Assembly: GCA_964519835.1 (NCBI GenBank)
Contig: CAZFLD010000057.1
Span: 1 to 28,061, forward strand
Direction of reading: 5' to 3'
Source: CAZFLD01 sp964519835
GTDB taxonomy: Bacteria > Spirochaetota > Spirochaetia > DSM-27196 > CAZFLD01
DNA length: 28,061 bases
In this document: in pieces, positions 1 to 7,214 of the stretch
How positions within the stretch are numbered: the first letter of the stretch is position 1
Layout of the letters: every line of letters starts with the position of its first letter
Translations under genes and position numbers: made by a program
Notes under the pieces: generated by a model
What the model was told of the DNA's origin: nothing
The model's input: only the letters and a program-made list of their open reading frames with translations
Database searches by the model: none

Positions 1-681
1 CCTGGTTTTAAACTCTTGATTCATACGCGGCGAAACGTAAGCGATTAGAAGGACAAAAAAAGCTGAGGCGCTTCCTCCGATCGTTCCCACCGCGGCCCCG
101 GCAATCCCGAGCTCCGGAAAACCGAGGTTCCCAAAGATGAGCAGATAGTTGAGAGGAATGTTCACAAACATCGCAAGGACGTTCGACACCATCACAACTC
201 GGGTGCGGCCGATTCCCAAAAAAAAGCCCGACAGTGCGTTTCTCAGGACAAGAAAGATAACACCGAGTATAAGATAGCCGGCGTACTCCGACTCCAAGGC
301 AAGCTGCGGGTCGGAATGCCCCATAAGCGAAAAGTAGCTTGGTACAACACGAGTTGTGAGAATGAGGAGAGGAAAACAGAAGAGCGAGAAGTAAAGCGCC
401 TGGACCAACGTACGGCTACACTCGTCGCGACGGTCGGCGCCATAATACTGAGCGACCATGGCGTTGGCGTACCCGGCAATACCGGCGAACAACGACCCGA
501 TCGTAAATGCGGTTAATCCGCCGCTCATGGCCGCCGACAGATGCGCCTTGGAGAGCTGCGAGAGGAACAGGCGATCGACAAACAACATAATCGTCTCCGA
601 TGCCTGGGAGATGACCATGGGCAGCGCAATACGAAGAAGTCTGCGAAACAGCCGGGGCGGCTCGGCTACGGATTCGACCAT
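1..681 (-). CDS. MATE family efflux transporter, N-terminal part (cut by window edge)
   Basis: The minus strand is open from an ATG at 681 to the window edge, giving the first 227 residues of a multidrug and toxin extrusion protein. The start reads MVESVAEPPRLFRRLLRIAL, followed by the family pattern PMVISQASETIMLFVDRLF and GIAGYANAMVAQYYGA. Several hydrophobic segments match membrane helices 1-6 of the usual 12. Such proteins export drugs or metabolites in exchange for Na+ or H+. No good Shine-Dalgarno site precedes the ATG. A TACTAT hexamer lies 8 nt upstream (690-695), so the message may have almost no leader. The family call is firm; the substrate is unknown and the C-terminal half lies outside the window. 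Confidence 0.9.
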   Translation of the reverse strand, partial: MVESVAEPPRLFRRLLRIALPMVISQASETIMLFVDRLFLSQLSKAHLSAAMSGGLTAFTIGSLFAGIAGYANAMVAQYYGADRRDECSRTLVQALYFSLFCFPLLILTTRVVPSYFSLMGHSDPQLALESEYAGYLILGVIFLVLRNALSGFFLGIGRTRVVMVSNVLAMFVNIPLNYLLIFGNLGFPELGIAGAAVGTIGGSASAFFVLLIAYVSPRMNQEFKTR

Positions 682-810
682 GGCCAAACATAGTACAAAC
701 CGCGGGTCTTTGGCTGCCACCCGTCGGGGCCTGCTATCCAAACGCGCGCGGGGATCCGGGCTGGCCGGCTGAATGTGCCCTGCCTGCGGGTTTAGAGGCT
801 TCCGCGGGTT

Positions 811-1293
811 CTAGTGGGGTAGGCGAGGTCGTAGGAATCCGTAAGCGATAACACCAAAGAACGCCGAGACCAGGGCAAGCACGACAGGGGCATAGCCGGC
901 GCCCAGAATCGCGTAGAGCGGTCCGGGGCATGCACCAGTCATCGCCCAACCAAAACCAAAAATGATGCCTCCGACCAGGTTACCGACCTTGTTGAACGGT
1001 TTCCCTTTGAAGTTGAGCTCATCACCACCAAATGACTTGAGCTTGAACACCTTTGCGATCGTCACGGACAGGGCTCCGACTACAACGGCTAACCCGATGA
1101 TGCCATACATATAAACGGCCTGGAAGTGAAACATCTCCTGTACCCGAAACCAGGAAACGACCTCCCCTTTCACAAGGACGATGCCGAAGTAGATGCCGAT
1201 CACAAAGTACACCAAAAGCCTGCCTACGCTCATCGGCTTTTTGCCCGTTTTCGACTGTGTCTCGACCTGACCTATACCTTTGATTGTGCTCAT
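811..1293 (-). CDS. YeeE/YedE (DUF6691) half-transporter, C-terminal half of a split thiosulfate importer
   Basis: This 160-residue membrane protein has about four hydrophobic segments and the signature GFGWAMTGACPGPLYAILGAG near residues 112-132, with the conserved Cys of the ACPGP loop. The family (TsuA/YeeE-like) moves thiosulfate or related sulfur species through the inner membrane using conserved cysteines; full-length members carry both halves in one chain. Here the N-terminal half is the gene just upstream, separated by 6 nt, with the upstream TAA lying inside the purine-rich AAGGA ribosome site. The ATG at 1293 is well placed. The neighbours metZ and cysM are sulfur-assimilation enzymes, which supports a sulfur-import role. 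The exact substrate is inferred. Confidence 0.85.
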   Translation of the reverse strand: MSTIKGIGQVETQSKTGKKPMSVGRLLVYFVIGIYFGIVLVKGEVVSWFRVQEMFHFQAVYMYGIIGLAVVVGALSVTIAKVFKLKSFGGDELNFKGKPFNKVGNLVGGIIFGFGWAMTGACPGPLYAILGAGYAPVVLALVSAFFGVIAYGFLRPRLPH

Positions 1294-1299
1294 TTTTCC

Positions 1300-1857
1300 T
1301 TATCCAAGAACCAGCGGCAGCAGGAAGTTCGACACAACAAGGCCGCCGATAAAAAAACCGATCACCGCGACCATCGAACCGAGGTTAAACAACGACAGGC
1401 CCATAATAGCGTGGCCCGATGTGCAGCCGTTTGCATAACGGGTGCCAAAGCCCACCAAAAAGCCGCCGAGTATCAACAGGAGCAGGGCCGGTGCCGAGCT
1501 AAACCCTGACAAGGAGAACATAAACGCCGGCTGCAAACCGTCGATGTTGTCGATGCCCCAGTCCGCGAACAGACTCAGCGCCGCCGGACTAAGCTCGGGG
1601 GCTTGCCGTCCGTCCAGTAGTGTTCCGGCGATAATCGCGCCAACAATCGTCCCGGCTACCAGGGCGAGATTCCACGAATGGTCCCGGACGCGGTAATTGA
1701 AGTACTCAGCCTTGAGGGGGAACGTTGCGCATAGATGGCGAAACGAAGAGGATATGCCAAAGTGCTTATTCCCAACAAAGAGCAGAATCGGGACCATAAG
1801 ACCAAGAAGGGGCCCGGACACGTACCATGGCCACGGCTGTGACAAGAACTCTATCAT
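1300..1857 (-). CDS. YeeE/YedE half-transporter, N-terminal half of a split thiosulfate importer
   Basis: This 185-residue membrane protein carries the RYANGCTSGHAIMGLSLF motif (about residues 140-157), the conserved Cys loop of the first YeeE/YedE repeat. It probably pairs with the downstream 160-residue protein to form one transporter for thiosulfate or another sulfur compound. I chose the ATG at 1857 because GGAGG lies at 1863-1867, 5 nt away. A TTG at 1869 would add four residues but would place the ribosome site inside the gene. A possible promoter sits at 1875-1903. Gene order (metZ, then this gene, then its partner, all minus) suggests co-regulation with sulfur amino acid synthesis. 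Confidence 0.85.
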   Translation of the reverse strand: MIEFLSQPWPWYVSGPLLGLMVPILLFVGNKHFGISSSFRHLCATFPLKAEYFNYRVRDHSWNLALVAGTIVGAIIAGTLLDGRQAPELSPAALSLFADWGIDNIDGLQPAFMFSLSGFSSAPALLLLILGGFLVGFGTRYANGCTSGHAIMGLSLFNLGSMVAVIGFFIGGLVVSNFLLPLVLG

Positions 1858-1874
1858 TCCAACCTCCAAGTCTA

Positions 1875-1903
1875 AACTTAATTAACCTGATTGATTCGGT
1901 CAA
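1875..1903 (-). promoter_or_regulatory. Candidate promoter for the split YeeE/YedE pair
   Basis: On the minus strand TTGACC (1898-1903) is followed by a 17-nt spacer and TAAGTT (1875-1880), then GGAGG at 1863-1867 and the ATG at 1857. The -35 is good and the -10 is poor. The 131-nt gap after metZ makes a separate promoter reasonable. Confidence 0.35.
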
Positions 1904-1933
1904 GTACGATACAAGACGTATGCGGCTTGTGCG

Positions 1934-1945
1934 CGGTCCGGACCG
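1934..1945. repeat. Perfect 12-bp palindrome upstream of the transporter promoter
   Basis: CGGTCCGGACCG reads the same on both strands and lies about 30 nt upstream of the candidate -35 for the YeeE/YedE pair. It could be an operator for a dimeric regulator. No terminator-like T-run follows on either strand. Confidence 0.3.
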
Positions 1946-1988
1946 TCAGGGAAGAATGGGTTGCGACGCGGCGGAACACCCCTGCCCG

Positions 1989-3164
1989 CTACCGGAGCGC
2001 CTGAGCGATGTCCATGATAATGTCGTCGACGGTTTCGAGACCCACTGAGATTCGGATCGTGCCGTCCTCGATTCCCACGGCATGCCGCTCCTCGGGTGTA
2101 AGAGACGAGTGTGTGGTCGAAGCCGGATGAGTTGCAATCGTGCGCGAATCCCCGAGGTTGGAGGTACGAGAGATCATCCGTAGTCGATTGACAAACTGCA
2201 TTGCCCCCTCGGCGCCTTTAGACGCACAAAACGTCACAAGCCCGCCGCCTGCGCGCATCTGGCGCCTCGCGAGGGCGTGCTGCGGATGTGACTCGAGGAA
2301 GGGGTAGCGGACCTCCTTCACGGCGGGAGAACCCTCGAGGAACTTGGCCACCTCGAGAGCGTTATCACAATGACGGTCCATCCGAGGTCCGAGGGTCTCG
2401 AGGCTCTTTGACAGGACCCAGGCATTAAACGGCGACAACGAGGGACCGGTCTGCCGTCCAAACGCCCGCACGGGCTCCATGTGTTGCTTGGTCCCAAGGA
2501 CTGCTCCGCCGAGCACACGGCCTTGGCCGTCGATAAACTTTGTGGCCGAATGGATAACGATACCCGCTCCCAGCCGTGCGGGGTTTTGAAGGTATGGACC
2601 CGCAAAACAATTATCGACGACGAGGATCAGACCACGCCGCCGTGCGATGTCCGCGCAACCCGCGATGTCAAACAGCTTGAGTCCCGGGTTCGACGGCGTC
2701 TCGACAAAGATCATCTTTGTGGCTCTCCCACAGGCCGCTTCTAGGGAGGCAGGCTCGTCGTCCACCGGGTATGACGAGGTAATCCCGAACTTTGGTAGAA
2801 TCGCCGTGAGGATACGATGGGTTGAGCCAAAAAGCGCGCGCGAGGCAACGATGTGGTCGCCCGAGCTCAGTAGCGACATAAACGTCAGAAACACGGCCGA
2901 CATGCCCGTGGCTGTGGCAACGCCGTCTTCGCACGCCTCGAGGAGGCAGAGTTTTTCGACGAGCTCGTTGACGTTTGGGTTTCCATACCGGGAGTAAATA
3001 AGTCCATCGGCGTCGCCGCTGAACAGATCTCTACCGTGCTCCGCACTGTCGAACAAAAAGCTCGACGTCAGGTACAGGGCGGAAGAGTGTTCCCGGTGGG
3101 CCGACCGGTCGGCCTGGGTTCGAATGGCCTTTGTCTCGAAACCGCGATTGTCTGAATCCGACAT
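1989..3164 (-). CDS. metZ: O-succinylhomoserine sulfhydrylase (PLP-dependent Cys/Met metabolism enzyme)
   Basis: This 391-residue enzyme belongs to the Cys/Met PLP family. Visible motifs are SRYGNPNVNELVEKLCLLE, the cofactor-binding stretch VVDNCFAGPYLQNP and HSATKFIDGQGRVLGGAV, whose Lys (about residue 209) binds PLP. The SATKFIDGQGRVLGG form is typical of MetZ, which makes homocysteine from O-succinylhomoserine and sulfide; cystathionine gamma-synthase or MetY is the alternative. I chose the ATG at 3164 because GAGG (3170-3173) lies 5 nt upstream; a GTG two codons earlier would overlap that site. The gene is divergent from cysM, with a 76-nt shared control region, and lies upstream of the sulfur transporter pair. 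Confidence 0.9.
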   Translation of the reverse strand: MSDSDNRGFETKAIRTQADRSAHREHSSALYLTSSFLFDSAEHGRDLFSGDADGLIYSRYGNPNVNELVEKLCLLEACEDGVATATGMSAVFLTFMSLLSSGDHIVASRALFGSTHRILTAILPKFGITSSYPVDDEPASLEAACGRATKMIFVETPSNPGLKLFDIAGCADIARRRGLILVVDNCFAGPYLQNPARLGAGIVIHSATKFIDGQGRVLGGAVLGTKQHMEPVRAFGRQTGPSLSPFNAWVLSKSLETLGPRMDRHCDNALEVAKFLEGSPAVKEVRYPFLESHPQHALARRQMRAGGGLVTFCASKGAEGAMQFVNRLRMISRTSNLGDSRTIATHPASTTHSSLTPEERHAVGIEDGTIRISVGLETVDDIIMDIAQALR

Positions 3165-3205
3165 TGTCACCTCGCCGAAGAGTATCCGTCATCATCCCGG
3201 CTTGC

Positions 3206-3234
3206 TTGCCTCTGCGTCAACCGCGGCGTATTGT
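3206..3234 (+). promoter_or_regulatory. Promoter of cysM, predicted leaderless
   Basis: TTGCCT (3206-3211), a 17-nt spacer and TATTGT (3229-3234) lie directly before cysM. Only GGCGGT separates the -10 from the ATG at 3241, so transcription should begin at or next to the start codon. No separate Shine-Dalgarno is possible in such a transcript. Confidence 0.55.
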
Positions 3235-3240
3235 GGCGGT

Positions 3241-4140
3241 ATGAACGTGTTCGACGTTGAAGAGATCGTAGGGCGTACTCCCCTCGTTCGGCTTCGGCGG
3301 ATGCCGACCGGCAAGAGTGATGTGTACTGTAAGCTCGAGGGAAACAATCCGGCCGGATCCGTGAAAGATCGGCCCGCCTTGTGGATGATACGCCGGGCCC
3401 AAGATTCCGGACGCATCAGACCGGGAGACACTCTTATCGAGGCGACAAGCGGAAACACGGGTATTGCTTTGGCCATGGTCTCCGCGTGCCTTGGATACAA
3501 GCTGATCCTGATCATGCCCGAGCATATGAGTGTCGAGCGCCGGTCGGTCATGAAGGCCTACGGTGCCGAGCTACGACTCGTTGAAAAAGAAAAGGGCATG
3601 GAGGGCGCGATCGACCTTGCACGGTCGTTGGAGAGCCAAGGCGTCGGTGTGATCCTCGACCAGTTTGCAAATCCCGACAACCCGCTCGCCCATTATGACA
3701 CCACGGGCCCGGAAGTATGGACCGACACGGATGGTACGGTGACACACTTTGTGGCATCTACAGGAACCACGGGCACGATTATGGGAACATCGCGATTTTT
3801 GAAAGAAAAGAACCCCGCGGTACAGGTCGTTGGCGTGACACCCGATCAGGAGGGCGGCATCCCGGGGATTCGCGCCTGGCCGGAGGCATACAGACCGGCT
3901 ATTTTCGAGCCGGAGCGACTTGATCAGCGAAGAGAAGTCTCTCGGGCCACGGCGGAAGATACTACACGGCGCCTGGCGGCCGAGGAGGGGATCTTTGCCG
4001 GAATTTCATCGGGCGGTAATGTTTCGGTGGCCTTGGAATTAGCGCGGGAGGCGGATAGCCGCGGCGAACATGCTCGGGTTGTCACCATCATCTGCGACCG
4101 GGGAGACCGCTACCTCTCAACGGGAGTCTTCCCCGGCTAA
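3241..4140 (+). CDS. cysM: Cysteine synthase B / S-sulfocysteine synthase
   Basis: This 299-residue PLP enzyme starts MNVFDVEEIVGRTPLVRL. The cofactor Lys is at about residue 42 in EGNNPAGSVKDRPALWMI; the NNPAGSVKDR form and the length are closer to CysM than to CysK. The substrate loop ATSGNTGIALA and the phosphate-binding GTTGTIMG follow. CysM joins O-acetylserine to sulfide or, characteristically, to thiosulfate, giving S-sulfocysteine. That fits the adjacent thiosulfate-type importer. The reading frame extends upstream to 3124, but that part overlaps metZ and is not conserved-looking; the ATG at 3241 sits 6 nt after a -10 hexamer. The 3' end overlaps the convergent repair gene by 4 nt. 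Confidence 0.92.
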   Translation: MNVFDVEEIVGRTPLVRLRRMPTGKSDVYCKLEGNNPAGSVKDRPALWMIRRAQDSGRIRPGDTLIEATSGNTGIALAMVSACLGYKLILIMPEHMSVERRSVMKAYGAELRLVEKEKGMEGAIDLARSLESQGVGVILDQFANPDNPLAHYDTTGPEVWTDTDGTVTHFVASTGTTGTIMGTSRFLKEKNPAVQVVGVTPDQEGGIPGIRAWPEAYRPAIFEPERLDQRREVSRATAEDTTRRLAAEEGIFAGISSGGNVSVALELAREADSRGEHARVVTIICDRGDRYLSTGVFPG

Positions 4141-4454
4141 GAAGTCGACGGGCCTAAGCCGTATTGGGCAAGGTCCACCACGCCCATATCCACGATTACA
4201 CCCTCCGACTGCAGCAAAAAAGCCTGTTCGTCGCCTCCGGCACCGGCAGGCAACCGGATCACGCCGCCGGCGCCGAGCACGCGGTGCCAGGGCAGGCCGC
4301 GGCTGCGGCTCCACATACGAAGCACCCGAACAACCTGCCGTGCGGCTTGGGGGTTTCCGGCCAGCGCAGCGACTTGTCCATACGTTGCTACCCTGCCGGG
4401 TGGAATCGTGACAATAACCGCCGCTATTCGCTCGGAGAGACTCTGCTCCGCCAT
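4137..4454 (-). CDS. atl: Alkyltransferase-like protein (MGMT-family DNA repair, Trp in place of catalytic Cys)
   Basis: This 105-residue protein matches the DNA-binding domain of O6-alkylguanine-DNA alkyltransferases: PPGRVATYGQVAALAG, then ARQVVRVLR with the helix-turn-helix Arg finger, then GLPWHRVLGAGG. The PCHR active site is PWHR, with Trp at residue 56, so it cannot accept an alkyl group. Known ATL proteins of this kind flip out O6-alkylguanine and flag it for nucleotide excision repair. It follows the M23 peptidase gene by 9 nt on the same strand. Its TAG stop lies within the TTAG shared with the cysM TAA, a 4-nt convergent overlap. The family call is strong. Confidence 0.92.
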   Translation of the reverse strand: MAEQSLSERIAAVIVTIPPGRVATYGQVAALAGNPQAARQVVRVLRMWSRSRGLPWHRVLGAGGVIRLPAGAGGDEQAFLLQSEGVIVDMGVVDLAQYGLGPSTS

Positions 4455-4463
4455 CCCCGCCGA

Positions 4464-5150
4464 CTAACCGGTACGGCCGCGGCCGTCGGTCCACGCCGGG
4501 TCGCCGCGGCCGCCGACGCCAATAGGCCCGGCGCGGCTACAGGGCCCGCCGACGGTGACAACGCCGAGAAAGCGGCCAAAGAAGTCCAGAAGCCGGCTCC
4601 GTATGTGCGCAAAGAACAAAAAAGGTCCCGGCGGTAGCCAGGAGCCGCGTGGACCAATCTCGAAGTGGACGTGCGGACCGGTGCTTCGACCCGATGACCC
4701 GACAGAGCCTATTGCTGCACCCCGGAACACAAAGGCGCCTTCGCTGATACGCGCTTTGCCAAGGTGAGCATAGCGGGTCTCCCACCCAAGCAAATGAGTG
4801 ATAATCACGTAGGTACCAAGCGTCGGAGAGGAACCAACCGTCCGCACTATGCCGGAACGGGAGGCCCGCACAGGCGACCCGTGCGGCGCCGCGAAGTCGA
4901 CGCCGCGGTGGAGTTCCACGGCGCCAAACCGATCGGGCGCGAATCGTATAAAAAACCGCGACGTTACCACGCCGTCGACGGGCGGCAAAAACGGCGGCAC
5001 CACCAGAGAAAGACCCAGAAGTACCAGACCTACGATGGCGAGCCCGCGGCACACACGGCGCTGAGGCTTTTTTTGCACCCGACGAGCGAGGCGGTCGAAG
5101 CGCTTTTGCGCGTTTATTACGGCGTCTAGTTCCGGGTAGTAGTTTCTCAT
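4464..5150 (-). CDS. Membrane-anchored M23 (LytM-type) metallopeptidase
   Basis: The 228-residue product has a basic N-terminus, one membrane segment (about residues 36-55) and an M23 domain. All Zn and catalytic positions are visible: HRGVDF (His81, Asp85), YAHLGK (His129) and GPHVHFE (His160, His162). It should be an active cell-wall endopeptidase facing the periplasm. The tail (about 190-228) is Gly/Arg-rich and probably disordered. The start is uncertain: ATG at 5150 and TTG at 5168 are both possible and neither has a clear ribosome site. It follows a small membrane ORF by about 33 nt and precedes the ATL gene. Confidence 0.88.
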   Translation of the reverse strand: MRNYYPELDAVINAQKRFDRLARRVQKKPQRRVCRGLAIVGLVLLGLSLVVPPFLPPVDGVVTSRFFIRFAPDRFGAVELHRGVDFAAPHGSPVRASRSGIVRTVGSSPTLGTYVIITHLLGWETRYAHLGKARISEGAFVFRGAAIGSVGSSGRSTGPHVHFEIGPRGSWLPPGPFLFFAHIRSRLLDFFGRFLGVVTVGGPCSRAGPIGVGGRGDPAWTDGRGRTG

Positions 5151-5183
5151 TGTTTTCGAGAGCGGCAACCGGTTGCATCATCT

Positions 5184-5333
5184 TTACTTCGACCTCATGC
5201 GCCGTCGAAGGCCCATTGCCACGAACACAAAAGGTAGCACACAAAGGGCTACGGCGGCAGCAGGCCCGCGAAAGAGCGCCTCGTCGTTCCAACCGGCAAT
5301 TAGTACGGAGCGAATAGCATCCAGGATGGACAT
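5184..5333 (-). CDS. Small membrane protein, function unknown
   Basis: An ATG at 5333 preceded by AAGGAG with 8-nt spacing opens a 49-residue ORF with one hydrophobic segment, about residues 21-38 (GPAAAVALCVLPFVFVAMGL), and a basic end RRRMRSK. The TAA at 5184-5186 lies shortly before the M23 gene. Its ATG overlaps the stop of a short upstream frame ending in a sequence like an ABC ATPase C-terminus (TAATG), so it may be the stub of a decayed permease gene or a real small protein. I do not recognise a family. Confidence 0.45.
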   Translation of the reverse strand: MSILDAIRSVLIAGWNDEALFRGPAAAVALCVLPFVFVAMGLRRRMRSK

Positions 5334-5413
5334 TAGGCACTCTCCTTGGCAGGGGCTTCGCGGTAAACAGCACCGGGAACCTTTAAAAACACGTCGTCGA
5401 GGGAAGGCCCAGC
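5333..5413 (-). pseudogene. Possible remnant of an ABC transporter ATPase C-terminus
   Basis: A minus-strand frame reads AGPSLDDVFLKVPGAVYREA and then a stop that overlaps the next ATG as TAATG. PSLDDVFL is the usual C-terminal pattern of drug-export (ABC-2 type) ATPases. A TAG stands immediately upstream (5414-5416) and nothing ATPase-like is found in any frame before it, so if the resemblance is real the rest of the gene is gone. The evidence is short; chance similarity is possible. Confidence 0.3.
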
Positions 5414-5806
5414 CTAAAAATGGTCGTTTGCATTGCGATGGTCGCACTCTTGCAGGCGCTTTTTTTTACTATCGCGCATATTTTCTCCTCACGAGCAGTC
5501 CCTCCAACAGTGTATCCATAAGAGTTCGGGCCATTTTTGTCGGCCCATTGGCAATGCCTCTCTGAGAACGGCGTGCAGGCTCCCAACCATTCGCAGCAAT
5601 CCTCCCGCGATCAGATTCGGTTCCCGCTGGCAATCTCCCCCCGATTCCGTGTGTCGACTCCGGCGTTGGCCACCGGCATGATTAGCGAGACAAAGGCCAA
5701 ATCCGAAAGCACTTTTGGGTGTGGTTCCCTACCAACATGGTGGTAAAACACACCGAATAGAATCAAAAGCGAAGCAAATCCATAGAACTCCCACAAATTC
5801 CCGTGT
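5414..5806. other. About 390 nt without a convincing gene
   Basis: This stretch holds only broken minus-strand frames. One (about 5611-5796, TTG start) has a hydrophobic beginning, LWEFYGFASLLILFGVFYHH, and could be a small membrane protein or gene debris. Other short frames end at frequent stops. Codon use looks unlike the neighbouring genes. I read it as decayed sequence between the M23 operon and the trpB promoter. Confidence 0.4.
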
Positions 5807-5812
5807 TACAAT
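5807..5812 (+). promoter_or_regulatory. -10 element upstream of trpB
   Basis: TACAAT lies at 5807-5812, followed after 4 nt by an in-frame ATG (5817) and then AGGAG (5834-5838) and the ATG at 5844. No good -35 is seen. A start a few bases downstream would give a short leader that carries the Shine-Dalgarno site. Confidence 0.4.
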
Positions 5813-5843
5813 CGCGATGAATAAAAATACAAAAGGAGCAGAG

Positions 5844-7211
5844 ATGGACAGCGTTAAATACACCCTGCCCGAAGACCGAATTCCCAAGGCCTGGTACAAC
5901 ATTCAGGCCGATTTGCCGACTCCACCGGCGCCCGTTTTGCACCCTGGAACAAAGCAGCCCGTCGGGCCGGCTGATCTGGCGCCGCTTTTCCCCATGGCGC
6001 TAATCGGTCAGGAGGTGAGCCAGGACAAAGAGATCGAGATCCCTGGACCTGTTCGGGACGTGTACCGACAGTGGCGGCCGGCGCCGCTTTTTCGCGCCCG
6101 ACGGCTGGAGAAGGCCCTCGATACGCCGGCTCACATCTATTACAAGTACGAGGGCGTGAGCCCGGCGGGTTCTCACAAGCCAAACACGGCGGTCGCCCAG
6201 GCCTTTTACAACAAAGAAGAGGGCGTCGGAAAAATCGCAACCGAGACCGGCGCGGGGCAGTGGGGATCGGCACTAGCAATGGCCTGTGCGTTTTTTGATA
6301 TCGAATGTCGTGTCTTTATGGTGCGGGTCAGCTTTGACCAAAAGCCGTATCGACGGGGTCTTATCGAGAGCTTCGGCGCCTCCGTTATTGCGAGCCCGAG
6401 CCAAACAACCGCGGCCGGCAGGGCCATCCTGGAAAAGGATCCGAATTCCTCGGGCAGCCTCGGTATTGCCATCTCAGAGGCGGTAGAGGTGGCGGCACAA
6501 TCCGACGACACAAAGTACGCATTGGGCAGTGTTCTGAACCATGTACTCCTGCACCAAACCGTCATCGGACTCGAGTCGATCGAGCAATTCGAGATGGCCG
6601 GAGAGAAACCGGACATCTTGGTGGGTTGCACCGGCGGCGGTTCTAACTTCGCCGGATTTGCCTTCCCGTTTATCGGACAAAAGCTTCGAGGAGAGGCGAA
6701 TTACAGAGTCGTGGCCGTGGAACCCTCCGCATGTCCGTCGCTCACGAAGGGTCGATTTGCCTACGACTTTGGAGACACTGCGCACCTAACGCCGCTTGTG
6801 AAGATGCATACTCTGGGTAGCACGTTTGTGCCCCCCGGCTTTCACGCCGGCGGCCTACGCTACCACGGCATGGCGCCGCTTGTAAGCCACCTCGCCGACA
6901 TCGGAGAGATTCAGCCGACAAGTCTCGACCAGATGGAGACCTTTGCGGCAGGTCTCCAGTTCGCGCGCGCGGAGGGCATCCTGCCGGCGCCCGAGGCCAA
7001 TCACGCCGTCGCGGCAACCATAAACGAGGCACTCAAATGCAAAGAGAGCGGCGAGCCCAAGGTTATTGCATTCAATCTGTGTGGTCACGGACACTTTGAC
7101 CTTCAGGCGTACATCGACTACCACGCCGGCAAATTGAAGGCGTACGAGTACCCCGCCGAAGAGATCGCGATGGCCCTGGCGGGGCTCCCGCCGGTAAACG
7201 CGCCGGCATAA
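5844..7211 (+). CDS. trpB: TrpB-like pyridoxal-phosphate enzyme (TrpB2 type tryptophan synthase beta)
   Basis: This 455-residue protein has the long N-terminal extension of the TrpB2 branch (MDSVKYTLPEDRIPKAWYNI) and the PLP Lys at about residue 112 in GVSPAGSHKPNTAVAQA. It also has the phosphate-binding loop VGCTGGGSNFAGF and the ending FNLCGHGHFDLQAY. TrpB2 condenses indole with serine to tryptophan; some members act alone, others may act as serine deaminase. No trpA or other trp gene is nearby, so a stand-alone indole-salvage role is plausible. AGGAG with 5-nt spacing supports the ATG at 5844; an in-frame ATG at 5817 is less likely. A DUF2161 gene follows 3 nt after the stop. Confidence 0.92.
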   Translation: MDSVKYTLPEDRIPKAWYNIQADLPTPPAPVLHPGTKQPVGPADLAPLFPMALIGQEVSQDKEIEIPGPVRDVYRQWRPAPLFRARRLEKALDTPAHIYYKYEGVSPAGSHKPNTAVAQAFYNKEEGVGKIATETGAGQWGSALAMACAFFDIECRVFMVRVSFDQKPYRRGLIESFGASVIASPSQTTAAGRAILEKDPNSSGSLGIAISEAVEVAAQSDDTKYALGSVLNHVLLHQTVIGLESIEQFEMAGEKPDILVGCTGGGSNFAGFAFPFIGQKLRGEANYRVVAVEPSACPSLTKGRFAYDFGDTAHLTPLVKMHTLGSTFVPPGFHAGGLRYHGMAPLVSHLADIGEIQPTSLDQMETFAAGLQFARAEGILPAPEANHAVAATINEALKCKESGEPKVIAFNLCGHGHFDLQAYIDYHAGKLKAYEYPAEEIAMALAGLPPVNAPA

Positions 7212-7214
7212 GCT

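Noticed and set aside
4537..5373. A 278-residue minus-strand frame across the M23 gene
   Set aside because: It is very rich in Arg, Ser and Cys, has no motif, and overlaps the M23 domain whose catalytic residues are all in the other frame.
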